DNA from: Macrothele yani
Lineage: Eukaryota > Arthropoda > Arachnida > Araneae > Macrothelidae
Length of the DNA stretch: 64,000 nucleotides
NCBI GenBank assembly: GCA_039090855.1
Contig: CM077010.1
Coordinates: 45,898,905 to 45,962,904, forward strand
Direction of reading: 5' to 3'
The translations under genes and the position numbers were made by a program. Numbering within the stretch: the first letter of the stretch is position 1; every line of letters begins with the position of its first letter. Shown here piece after piece: positions 11,301 through 19,442 of the stretch. Under the pieces are notes generated by a model. The model was not told the origin of the DNA and ran no database searches. It saw only the letters and a program-made list of their open reading frames with translations.

Positions 11301-11492
11301 GATTCCAAGGGACAGGAAAAGACCCAGAAGAAGACCACATGGGAGATGGGTGGATGGAAATTCGAAAGTATGCAGGGGTGACATGAAGAAGACTGGCACA
11401 AGACAGACCGTTGTGGAGGAAACTTGGGGAGACCTTCGTCCAGCAGTGGATTGAATAATGGTTGACAATGATGATGATGATGATGATGATAT
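8320..11492 (+). mobile_element. RTE-like LINE copy 1
   Basis: The 5' end CATCACAGCCTCTCCTTGAC is shared exactly with the minus-strand copy ending at 22606. The element is about 3.17 kb, holds one long endonuclease/RT frame, and ends in a short tandem (GAT)n tail (about 11468-11490) instead of poly-A. A simple-repeat tail is characteristic of the RTE clade. A Tc1 element (11494) begins directly after the tail, so the target-site duplication cannot be read with confidence. It appears to be full length. Confidence 0.88.
8503..11454 (+). pseudogene. RTE endonuclease/reverse transcriptase with one nonsense codon
   Basis: This is the single polyprotein of an RTE LINE. The APE-type endonuclease comes first: LATYNGRSL (about residue 47), VGLSEVRRKGEDL, IMGDFNAKIG (about 185), TSEIDFI and GSDHRLVRC (about 285). 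The reverse transcriptase follows: YRPISLLSVVYKIF, REQAGFRSGYSTIDHIH, AFIDYEKAFDSV (motif A), then VRQGDTISPKLF (motif B) and LRFADDVVIFA (motif C, catalytic Asp pair). A TAA at 10543-10545 interrupts an otherwise continuous frame; the same frame resumes at once and stays open to 11454. Apart from that stop I see no frameshift, so this copy is well preserved. Confidence 0.9.
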
Positions 11493-11493
11493 A

Positions 11494-12714
11494 CACTGAG
11501 TGGCCACTTTATTATGACCAGCCCCTCAGTACTTCGTTCGGCCACCTTTTGCCTTAAATACTGCGTCAATTCTTCGTGACATGGACTCCACGAGATGTTG
11601 ATAGGTGGTTTATGGAATCTGAGACCATGCTTGATGAATAGCACTTTCCAGGAGTGTGAGATTGCAGGGTTGTGGATTCAGCTGTCTGATGGCTCGTTCA
11701 ACTTCATCCCACAAATTCTCAATGGGGTTGAGATATGGAGATTGTGGCGGCCACCTAAGCAAAGTGAACTCACCGGCATGTTCTTGAAACCAATCCTGTA
11801 CAATATGAGCACTACGGCAGGACGCATTATCTTGTTAAAAATAGCCATCGCCATTGGGATAAACCATCCACATGACAGAATGCACTTGGTCTGCAACGAT
11901 GTTTAGATATGATGTGCCAGTCAGGCGTTGATCAACACGAATTAAAGGGCCCAAAGCATGCCAGGAAAACATTCCCCAAACCATATCGTTGCCCCCACAA
12001 GCTTGAAGGGTTGTAGCAATGTATTTGGGGTCCATGCTTTCATGCTGTTTCAGCCAAATTCTGACTCGACCATCGGCATGGTACAACTAAAAACGCGATT
12101 CATCGGACCACATAATTTGTTTCCAATTATTGACTGTACAATCCTTGTGCTCCTGTGCGAACTGGAGACGTTTCCTCTTGTTAACTGCAGACAGCAGAGG
12201 TGTTCGAACAGGCCTTCGGCTGCCATATTATATCCGATGCAGTGTAAGGCGAACAGTGCGTGCAGAGATCATTTGAGGGGATCCTTGATTAAGATGGTCT
12301 GTAATTTGCTGCACTGTTGCCCTTCTGTTGTCTGTTACCAGTCTGGACACTCTCCGTTCCTCCCGAGCAGTCACTAGTCGATGACGACAACACGTTGCAC
12401 GTAGAGATCCAGTTTTTTGGCTGACAGTCCAGTCTTTAAACACTTTAACAACAGCTGCTCTGGAACATTTCACGAATGCGGCGGTTTCGGTGATGCTCGC
12501 TCCATGGCTCCGAGCTCCTACAATCATACCACGTTGAAAGTCCGTCAAATCGCATTTTTTACCCATCTCGTCCCCAAAAAATCACTTCTACTACTGTCGG
12601 AAACACTAAGCTTTCCCTTTTTATACTAGCCTCGCCCTCTGGCGGCAACAGCGTGCAGCCATAGCTCATTTGCTTAAAACTGTCAGGTGGTCATAATAAA
12701 GTGGCCACTCAGTG
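11494..12714 (-). mobile_element. Tc1-like transposon next to the RTE tail
   Basis: It is 1221 bp with near-perfect terminal inverted repeats (CACTGAGTGGCCACTTTATT at both ends as complements). TA flanks lie at 11492-11493 and 12715-12716. It sits directly after the (GAT)n tail of RTE copy 1, so it inserted in the TA next to that simple repeat. Confidence 0.93.
11526..12566 (-). pseudogene. Tc1-like transposase, frameshifted
   Basis: The N-terminal 112 codons are open (12228-12566), starting MGKKCDLTDFQRGM, with helix-turn-helix regions around ASITETAAFVKCSRAAVVKV and RATVQQITDHL. A middle piece (11835-12086) carries the ADGRVRIWLKQHE and NDMVWGMFSWHALGPL motifs that lie between the catalytic residues. 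The C-terminal third, in another frame, shows SPYLNPIENLWDEVERAI with the catalytic Glu and ends GGRTKY. At least two frameshifts are needed, so it is inactive. Confidence 0.85.
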
Positions 12715-12943
12715 TATTTAGTATATACATACATATACGTAGAAGTAAATGCCATAAAAATTTAATTAATATGCTCAACCCATTCGCAGAAGCTATAAAA
12801 CCATATAAGGAAATTTCTGTGTTAAAACCCTTTGGGCGGCCTTCGTACCTAGACTAAATGGTGCCTAAAGTTTTCTGCGTTCCCCATGTAGGAATGCTCA
12901 CGTAGTGTCCAAGTTCAATAAACGCTACAGCAAAGCAATTTGT

Positions 12944-13156
12944 GGTGGCGCAGTGGTCTAAGGCGTTGGCCTCTGATCATTCGTCCGTAAGGGGTCCGGG
13001 TTCGAATCCCGGTCAGGCATGGATGTTGTGTTTGTCTTACGGCACTGGCTCTCTCCCTTCCCTGGAACCAGTGACCCTAAATTAGGGACGGGCGACTGCT
13101 TATAGCCCATTGAGTTGCTCACGGTGGTCGTTAAACCTCCAATCAAAAAAAAAAAA
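12944..13156 (+). repeat. tRNA-derived SINE, family 1, copy 3
   Basis: The head has a Pol III A box TGGCGCAGTGG (about 12946) and B box GGTTCGAATCC (about 13009), followed by the family body and a 15-base A tail. A 12-bp duplication AAAGCAATTTGT flanks it (12932-12943 and 13157-13168). The internal boxes and tail identify it as a retroposed tRNA-like SINE. Confidence 0.93.
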
Positions 13157-13168
13157 AAAGCAATTTGT

Positions 13169-14040
13169 CCCCCAACCCTTCTCATCGCAGCAGCACCGAC
13201 CATTACCCTGTAATTAGTGGTAAGTGCTCGCTTCTAATCCTTTCTTCTATTTTCCATGATTCAAGACCTAATGGGAGAAGGGAGGGTACCCTTGACACAC
13301 TCAGACATCTGTCCTGTATTAGGCTCGTACACTTTTTAGCAGGTAATCAGTCAAAGAGGATCAGTGTTAATTATTCCTATTATAACGAAGTAAATTTCTC
13401 CGTCATTTTTGTCCACGCCGCGGCTCGAACCCGGGTCCCCTCATTCCGGAATAAATCACTCTACCAAATGAGCTACGCGGACGTTCGTTCTGACTGCTAT
13501 CTGCCTTTATGTCGTGTGCGTCCTGCTGGCAGGTACGTCACACCCTAATGAACACTTTGAATAACAAAGCTAAAGACAAGCGTTTTCTGATCTTCTCCCT
13601 AAATGACCGCTTAGGGTAACAAACGCTTTCTGATATGCAGGCTCAGTCGTTCTGATCTTTGGCCCACTTCTTAGACAGGGAATATATTCGTTTGAGTTGA
13701 TTTCAACTTATTTTGCTAACCCCGAGTTTAGTCGTTCCAGCCGGTTAAAGGGTTAAATTTTAAAATGAAGTGCTCATATTACTTGAAGTGACAGCTGTTT
13801 TCTTTACTTAGAGACGAACATTTCATGAAAGATGGAGTCACGCAGTGAAATGTCTAGTGCATTGGAAAATGTTTTATTCACATTGAATGCTCCCTTTCTT
13901 TTGGTGTTGCATCGCTCCCGGTACGTCTCTTTCTCTCTTTGCCAGAAAACGAAGCACACAGAAGAAATCATCCAATTCAGATAAAAATTGTTATACGCAA
14001 CGTAAATGTACAGGAAAGAAATTATTTCAATTATTGCAGC
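13169..14040. other. Unassigned sequence apart from one SINE
   Basis: Apart from the tRNA-like repeat at 13381-13542 I see no gene or repeat I can name. Reading frames are short and lack domains. Confidence 0.5.
13381..13542 (-). repeat. tRNA-like dispersed repeat, family 2, copy 1
   Basis: On the minus strand a leader TGTGACGTACCTGCCAGCAG runs into a tRNA-like region with A box TAGCTCATTTGGTAGAG and B box GGGTTCGAGCC, then the tail AAATTTACTTCGTTATA. The same arrangement occurs at 18663, 19143 and 54508. The tRNA-like part begins about 65 bases inside the unit, unlike an ordinary SINE, in which it is the 5' end. It is not a functional tRNA gene: the anticodon arm is a perfect palindrome in the other copies. 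Confidence 0.8.
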
Positions 14041-14900
14041 TACACGAGTGGAAGCACCACCTCTAGCTACACAAGTAACGCCACCACCTCTCCAGCTCGG
14101 ATACAAGCGGTTTTCCGTTCTGGCATAGACACATGCAGTTCACGGACACTGTTCTGAGGTACAGCATGCCAGATGGTGTCCAAATTGCGGGCCAGTTGGC
14201 CGACATTCCGGTACGGGCGTCGGTGACGTTCCCTCATGTCCCAAACATGCTCCATCGGTGAAAGGTCGGGCGATCAGGCTGGACATAAAAAGGGTGTAGA
14301 CATTAAGCAGGGAGGCCTGGGTAGAGCCGTGTCCATGTGTGGCGGTGCATTATCCTGTTGAAAAATTGCTCAGAGGTGCTATGATAGGAATGGCAACACA
14401 ACATGTCGTAGAATGTCGTCGACGTACCGTTGCGCCGTGAAGGTGGTATGGAGGACTACCACTCCTTGTGTGCGAGCGGTATGCCCTTCCACGGTGAAGG
14501 ATGGATCCGTGCACTGACAGCCTCATTTTTAGACACGTATGCGCTGGTCATCGGCGCCAAGGGTAAATCGCTTGACTCGTTACTGAAGACAACACAACGC
14601 CACTGAAGACAACTCAACACCACTGGACACTATCCCACGATGATCCCGCCCGACATCACTGCAACCGGTGTCGGCGATGCTCTCTGGTCAGTGGTAGGCT
14701 GGGGAGTTGTCTCCTGGAATGTAGTTCCCGTGCCGCCAGTCATCTGGTAAGGGTTCGGATGGCCACTTCGGTACCTGTAGACGACACAACATGGCCATGG
14801 ATGATTGAGAGCTACGAATTCGGTTCTGTTGGTATGGCTCTCACAATCTCTCGATCCTCGCGTTCTGTCGTTGTCTTCGGGAATTTCGTACCAGTCTGGT
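14040..14900 (-). pseudogene. Tc1-like transposase relic
   Basis: Minus-strand pieces in order are: VVFSNESSDLPLA (first catalytic region, with Asp changed to Asn, about 14570), GVVVLHTTFTAQRYVDD (about 14420), IFQQDNAPPHMD (about 14345) and MEHVWDMRERHRRPYRN (about 14205-14255). The last contains the Glu region and continues toward the C terminus near 14067. Several frame changes separate them. I could not place terminal inverted repeats, so this is an old, partly deleted copy. Confidence 0.7.
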
Positions 14901-15281
14901 TGCATACCGTAGTATGTGGTGCCATTTCATTATAATTTTGTGTGTTTCAATTCCTTAACTTTGTCCCAGAAGATCATGAAGCTGACGCAGCACTACTTTT
15001 TTGGTGAAATTACCCCAAAATTTTCCAACGGTGAATCAAGTGTGCGCATAACTAGACAGGCTATGCATGTTTCATTGATAGCTTATCCATAGGGGAAACT
15101 ATCTCTTTGTGCACATTACCACCCAACGTCAATCTCGATAACGTAAAGCCTCTACCTAAAGTGTTATATCCTAAGAGTGGTCATAAAATGCCTTGAGATG
15201 CGGCACGCGCACGTCACTATTGTGGCGACGGCAACATACCTGTAGTACTGTTCGTGACGTACATCATTACTGAAAGTCTTA
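14901..15281. other. Unassigned AT-rich sequence
   Basis: I see no reading frame with a domain and no repeat I can name. It lies between a Tc1 relic and box-repeat copy 2. Confidence 0.5.
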
Positions 15282-15441
15282 AACAAGAAAGATGACAACG
15301 GATTTTCGGGTGTAGTGAGCACGTCTTTTGAATCCGTTCTGACGCAATTAAATTTATCAAAGCTATACATAAAATACTCTTCGACATAAATGGAATTGAA
15401 AGATAAATAAATATTTTCAATCGGATGTGTAGAAGCAAATA

Positions 15442-16864
15442 CACTGGCGGAAAGTGAAGAAATAACACCAAGAAGGAGACGTCTGATACCAACGATATTT
15501 ATACAGCATAATAACGGAATACAGAGGATAACGTGATCAAAACATTATGGCAAAATACGGCTGTATTTGCAGGTAAACTGAAAAATAACATTTCCATGTA
15601 ACATGGTTAGTACGAGGTTGAACCGCCATGAACTGCGTCACACTGTGCAATTCTGGCATGGAGTCTGTCGTACAGATGTTGGATGTCAGTTTGGGGTATT
15701 GAGTTCCAAGCATCCTCAACCTGGACGCATAAAACAGGGGATGGTCGTGGCTGGCCGTGGAGACCAGATAAGTCGTTGTCCCATAAAAACCCACACGTGC
15801 TCAATGGGAACAAATCCGGTGGCCATGGAAGTTGTCTCACACCCTGAAGTGCATGTTGCGTTGCACGTGCCGTGTGTGGGCGTGCGTTATCTTGCTGGAA
15901 AATACCACGATGGACCGACCTTACAAATGGCCCAACAACGGGCTGAATGATGCTGTTGATGTAGGAGGTGCTATTTAACGTACCCGGTACAAACACTAGT
16001 TGTGTACGGGAGTGATAGCTGATCGCTCCCCACACCAGGAGACCTGGTGTAGGCCCTGTGAGTCGCTGGCGGATGCAAGAAGGGTGGAGACGCTTCCCTG
16101 TGCGTCTGCGAACACGCATACGGCCATCGGAGGCTCCCAAGCAGAATCTGCTTTTATCGCTGAACACGACAGATCGCCATTGCGTTCTCCAGTGCAGACG
16201 TTGGCGACACCACTGCAGCCGTTCCTGACGGTGGGCTGGAGTCAGAGATACACATGCCAGAGGCGCACGTGCATGTAGTCCTGCATCCAGTAGACGGTTG
16301 CGGATTGTTCGCACAGTCACCTTAGGTGCAACGGCAGCTCGGATTTGCGTCGCAGTGGATATTCTGCTTGACAACGCCGCTCTTCTTATGTGTCGATCGG
16401 TCCTCTCATCAGTCCGTCTGTGACTCCCGGTTCCACGTCTTCTCGTGTGGGAATGTTCTTCGGACCATCTACGCCACCATCGTACCACCACCGATACTTC
16501 CCGTCCAATTCGCTCCACAATACGACGATACGACCACCCGGCCTCGCGGAGTCCGACTAGACGGCCTCGCTCAAAGTCCGACAACTGCTGAAATCGTACA
16601 CGTCTTCCATGTCCCGGAGTTCCAGATTCTTCAAGTTCTTCGCATGTGTCCGTACGCCGACGACTGATTACATTCACTTTGCCGTACTCCTTAAATACCA
16701 ACGACGGCAATTTGCATATTATGCCGTGCTGTGGCGTAAGCGCGCACCGGTTGGTCCCGAAATTAACATCACTCATACGTAAACTCGATGCCATTAACAT
16801 ATATAAATGTTATGATCATCCGCCAATTCCTTCTTGGTGTTCTTTTTTTCACTTTCCGCCAGTG
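15442..16864 (-). mobile_element. Tc1-like transposon inside box repeat 2
   Basis: It is 1423 bp with terminal inverted repeats beginning CACTGGCGGAAAGTGAA at both ends and containing AACACCAAGAAGGA further in. TA flanks lie at 15440-15441 and 16865-16866. Box-repeat sequence lies on both sides. It contains one long open frame, the least damaged transposase in the window. Confidence 0.93.
15607..16800 (-). CDS. Tc1-like transposase, open frame with a displaced catalytic segment
   Basis: This is an uninterrupted 397-codon frame. Its first ~70 residues run from the terminal repeat and lack homology, so the true start is unclear; the family part begins near QQLSDFERGRLVGLREAG (about residue 69). 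Two helix-turn-helix regions follow (WSYRRIVERIGREVSVVVRW; VTVRTIRNRLLDAGLHARAP). VVFSDKSRF holds the first catalytic Asp and FQQDNARPHTA the second. The third catalytic region should read PIEHVW. In this frame it reads FPLSTCGFL, while the neighbouring frame encodes PIEHVWVFMGQRL. Two compensating indels keep the frame open but remove the catalytic Glu, so it is probably inactive despite its length. Confidence 0.85.
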   Translation of the reverse strand: MLMASSLRMSDVNFGTNRCALTPQHGIICKLPSLVFKEYGKVNVISRRRTDTCEELEESGTPGHGRRVRFQQLSDFERGRLVGLREAGWSYRRIVERIGREVSVVVRWWRRWSEEHSHTRRRGTGSHRRTDERTDRHIRRAALSSRISTATQIRAAVAPKVTVRTIRNRLLDAGLHARAPLACVSLTPAHRQERLQWCRQRLHWRTQWRSVVFSDKSRFCLGASDGRMRVRRRTGKRLHPSCIRQRLTGPTPGLLVWGAISYHSRTQLVFVPGTLNSTSYINSIIQPVVGPFVRSVHRGIFQQDNARPHTARATQHALQGVRQLPWPPDLFPLSTCGFLWDNDLSGLHGQPRPSPVLCVQVEDAWNSIPQTDIQHLYDRLHARIAQCDAVHGGSTSY

Positions 16865-17383
16865 TATATGGAATAAAATGTATTTTGAATTCGACATCAT
16901 CTGCATTTATGCCAGCGAAATTGTACTTCGTAAAACAACTACGAAATAAAGGATCATCATTCGCATATTTCAAGCTTCCTAAAGCAAAAAAAAAAATTCA
17001 AATCGGACTAACAGTTGCAGAGATATGGTGTCTACAGACGGACGGACGGACAAACCGATAACATAAGCACGATCTTTTTCTACAAAGGACGTGCTAAAAA
17101 TAATTATGGAACATCCAGTTGTAAACGACACATATTGGATTAATAAACCTGGACGTTCTTACAATTGTTGAAAAAAATATGAGAAAAATGTGAAACGATT
17201 ACATTAAATTCTCGTGAATACACTGAGCTGCTAGTTTATTTGGTACACCAATTCTCATCACACAAGTAATTCGCTCCTACAGTTACGGCATCACGTGAGA
17301 CCAGTGAGGGGCATAAATCGGTGGTCCAGCTCGTCTACCACCAGTTAGCGCTAGATTAAGTTTCGAAATGGGAAACGATTGAA

Positions 17384-17609
17384 TTTTTTTTTTTTTTTTT
17401 TGATTGGAGGTTTAACGACCACCTTGAGAAACTCAATGGGCTATAAGCAGTCACCCGTCCCTAATTTAGGGTCACGGGTTCCAGGGAAGGGGGAGAGCTA
17501 GTGCCGTAAGACAAACACAACATCCATGCCTCACCGGGATTCGAACCCGGACCCCTTACGGACGAATGATCAGAGGCCATCGCTTAGACCACTGCGCCAC
17601 CGGGGCGGC
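17384..17609 (-). repeat. tRNA-derived SINE, family 1, copy 4 (full length)
   Basis: On the + strand a long T run starts the copy, and it ends with CCACTGCGCCACCGGGGCGG, the complete tRNA-like head. It is flanked by the 9-bp direct repeat ACGATTGAA (17375-17383 and 17610-17618). It is inserted near the start codon of a Tc1 transposase. The long T run and intact head suggest a recent insertion. Confidence 0.93.
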
Positions 17610-17859
17610 ACGATTGAAATGATAGACTTTGAATTTGGCATGACAGTTGGTTTCGGACGCGCCTGTTCAATCTCTCAAACAGCCGTCCTCCTGGGCTCTT
17701 CATGCGCAATTATAGTGAGGGTTTACCGAGAATTGTGCGAAACGAAAAACAACTTACAGAAACAGGCAATCCTGTAAAGGAAAACATCTGGTGGATCGCA
17801 GTGGTTAAAGGAGAAAGAATCGCGCAAGAAGACAGGCGGACCACAACCTAACAAATCGC

Positions 17860-18179
17860 AATAATCTTCCAAATACGTGGAGCAATGTAAATAGACAAAG
17901 TGATCGCTCTTTCCTCGTTTTTCTTTAAGTAACACACAGCAACCGAAAAATTATGTTTCGATGCCGCTGGGATCGAATCCCAGATCTCTCGATAACTAGC
18001 CGAGTGCGTTCGTCTTACGCTACGGTGCCAACAATCCACGGCGCTATGTGTGAATTTGTTATTGGTGTATTTATCGAGAGATCTGGAGTTCGATCCCAGC
18101 GGTGTCGAAATACAATTTTTCGGTTGCGGTGTGTTAATTAAAGAAAAACGTGGAAAGAGCGAGGACTTTGTCTAATTAT
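17860..18179. repeat. Family 3 tRNA-like SINE, head-to-head inverted dimer
   Basis: Left arm on the minus strand (about 17890-18045): tRNA-like head with B-box-like GGGATTCGATCCCAG and tail ending near CTTTGTCTATTTA. Right arm on the plus strand (about 18066-18174): starts at TTATCGAGAGATCTGG, lacks the outer head, and has the same tail ending CTTTGTCTAATTA. The whole unit is flanked by one perfect 11-bp duplication TAACAAATCGC (17849-17859 and 18180-18190). Other family 3 copies are at 58109 and 59388. Confidence 0.75.
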
Positions 18180-18190
18180 TAACAAATCGC

Positions 18191-18662
18191 TGCAGGATTC
18201 AACATTAGCGTGCCATCTACAAAAGCACTACGTTTCGGACCACATCCGTCGCCAATGATCTCAAGTAGTCCACAACCACGTCGACTGCCAAAATTTTCTG
18301 CGTCGAAAAAGAGAGTACCCAAGTGTACTGCGGAAAAATCAACACTAGGCAGTTGAGAACTCTAAGAAGGTGTCTGGGTAAACGATTTATGATTCCTTCT
18401 GTATCGTGTGAATGGTACGGTCCGAATCCAATTATATTACTTCAATATCGGGAAAATGATTTTCAAACGCATTAAGAATAATTTACACGCCGACATCATA
18501 CAAATTATAATCCAGATACACACACATGACACACGCACTAAATCACATATTCGGCCTATTCATCCCTAAACGGAGACCATGAAGCAAAGTTTAAATTACA
18601 TTGGCCCACACTACCGGAACTCATTACCTATGGAACTAACTTCTTTAAATAATTTTAACCTT
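18191..18662. other. Unassigned sequence, possibly Tc1 continuation
   Basis: The first ~100 bases could continue the interrupted Tc1 transposase, but no motif is clear. Beyond about 18300 I see nothing I can name. Confidence 0.4.
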
Positions 18663-18882
18663 TGTGACGTGCCTGCCCCACAGGACACACACGACATAAA
18701 GACAGATAGCAGCGAGTACTGCGTAGCTCAAAGACAGATAGCAGCGAGAATTGCGTAGCTCAAAGACAGATTGCAGCGAGTCTGCGTAGCTCAATTGGTA
18801 GAGCGACTTGTTCCGGAATAAGAGGACTCGGGTACGATCCCCGGCGAGAACTAAAAGTGACAGAGAAATTTATTTCGTTATA
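18663..18882 (+). repeat. tRNA-like dispersed repeat, family 2, copy 2, with internal triplication
   Basis: It has the same leader (TGTGACGTGCCTGC), tRNA-like core and tail (TTTATTTCGTTATA) as the other family 2 copies, but is 220 bp instead of about 163. The extra length comes from tandem copies of a ~29-bp segment, TGCGTAGCTCAAAGACAGAT plus neighbours, that spans the leader and A-box start (about 18700-18785). The full tRNA-like core follows with GCTCAATTGGTAGAGCG and a degenerate B box, GGGTACGATCC. Confidence 0.8.
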
Positions 18883-19142
18883 ATGGCGCCCGAACTTTCC
18901 GGATGACCCGGCCGCTAAAGATCTCGCAATGGTGGGATGTTCTACACCGCGAGACAAGAAAAATAAGAGAATCCCTTCTTCAGCGCTTCGAAAAATAAAT
19001 GTGTCTGATGTTGCATTCCACACACCAGATTGACTTGGAGTTCTCAAGTGCACGTTCTACAGCGGATGGCTGCCTGCAACGATTCATGATCACGGATGAC
19101 CCGTGGGCCATGCCCCCGGCCCTCTTTCGGGGGGGGGGGGGT

Positions 19143-19306
19143 TGTGACGTGCCTGCTCCACAGGACGCACACGACATAAAGGCAGACAGCAGCGAAAACG
19201 AACGTCTCCGTAGCTCAATTGGTAGAGCGACTTCTTCCGGAATAAGAGGACTCGGGTACGATTCCCGGCGTGGATTAAAAATGACAGAGAAATTTACTTC
19301 GTTATA
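19143..19306 (+). repeat. tRNA-like dispersed repeat, family 2, copy 3
   Basis: This 164-bp unit has leader TGTGACGTGCCTGCTCCA, A box TAGCTCAATTGGTAGAGCG, a degenerate B box GGGTACGATTCC, and tail AAATTTACTTCGTTATA. The base change in the B box (TTCGA to TACGA) is shared with the copy at 18663, 260 bp upstream. This suggests that the two copies share a subfamily or a local duplication. No clear target duplication is visible. Confidence 0.8.
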
Positions 19307-19442
19307 CCTTTAAAAAAAACTTTATAATTAATTGCAGCTCCTCAAATTAATCATTGCAGTGGATGGGAACTATGACTAACATTACGACTGGTATATCGTG
19401 ATGTAAATTGCTTTTTTAATGATATTATCTGTAATGTTTATT

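Larger units (their letters stand above)
15282..17100 (+). repeat. Dispersed box-repeat copy 2, interrupted by a Tc1 element
   Basis: The left end reads AACAAGAAAGATGACA then GAGCACGTCTTTTGAATCC, matching copies at 30.2 kb (minus) and 63.7 kb. The right end reads GATATGGTGTCTACAGACGG, then GACGGACGGACAAACCGATA, and ends near AAAGGACGTGCTAAAAA (17100). Removing the Tc1 element (15442-16864) leaves about 400 bp with both family ends present, so this is an internally short version. Left AGCACGTCTTTT and right AAAGGACGTGCT are inverted with respect to each other. Confidence 0.75.
17221..18300 (+). mobile_element. Tc1-like transposon, truncated, hosting two SINE insertions
   Basis: The left end CACTGAGCTGCTAGTTTATT follows a TA (17219-17220) and resembles Tc1 terminal repeats. 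The transposase N terminus is split by a SINE at 17384-17609: coding resumes with MIDFEFGMTVGFGRACSISQ, a helix-turn-helix region. A second insertion lies at 17860-18179. I could not find the matching right terminal repeat, so the right boundary is approximate and the element is incomplete. Confidence 0.6.

Noticed and set aside
8503..11454. A host endonuclease or reverse-transcriptase-derived gene
   Set aside because: There is a second full-length copy with the same 5' end and simple-repeat 3' tail, so it is a LINE.
12946..13020. A tRNA gene at the head of the family 1 repeat
   Set aside because: It is followed by a conserved SINE body, a poly-A tail and a target-site duplication in several copies, so it is a SINE head.
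13444..13515. A tRNA gene on the minus strand
   Set aside because: The A- and B-box-like sequences belong to a dispersed repeat with conserved flanks present four times; the anticodon arm is palindromic and has no normal anticodon loop.
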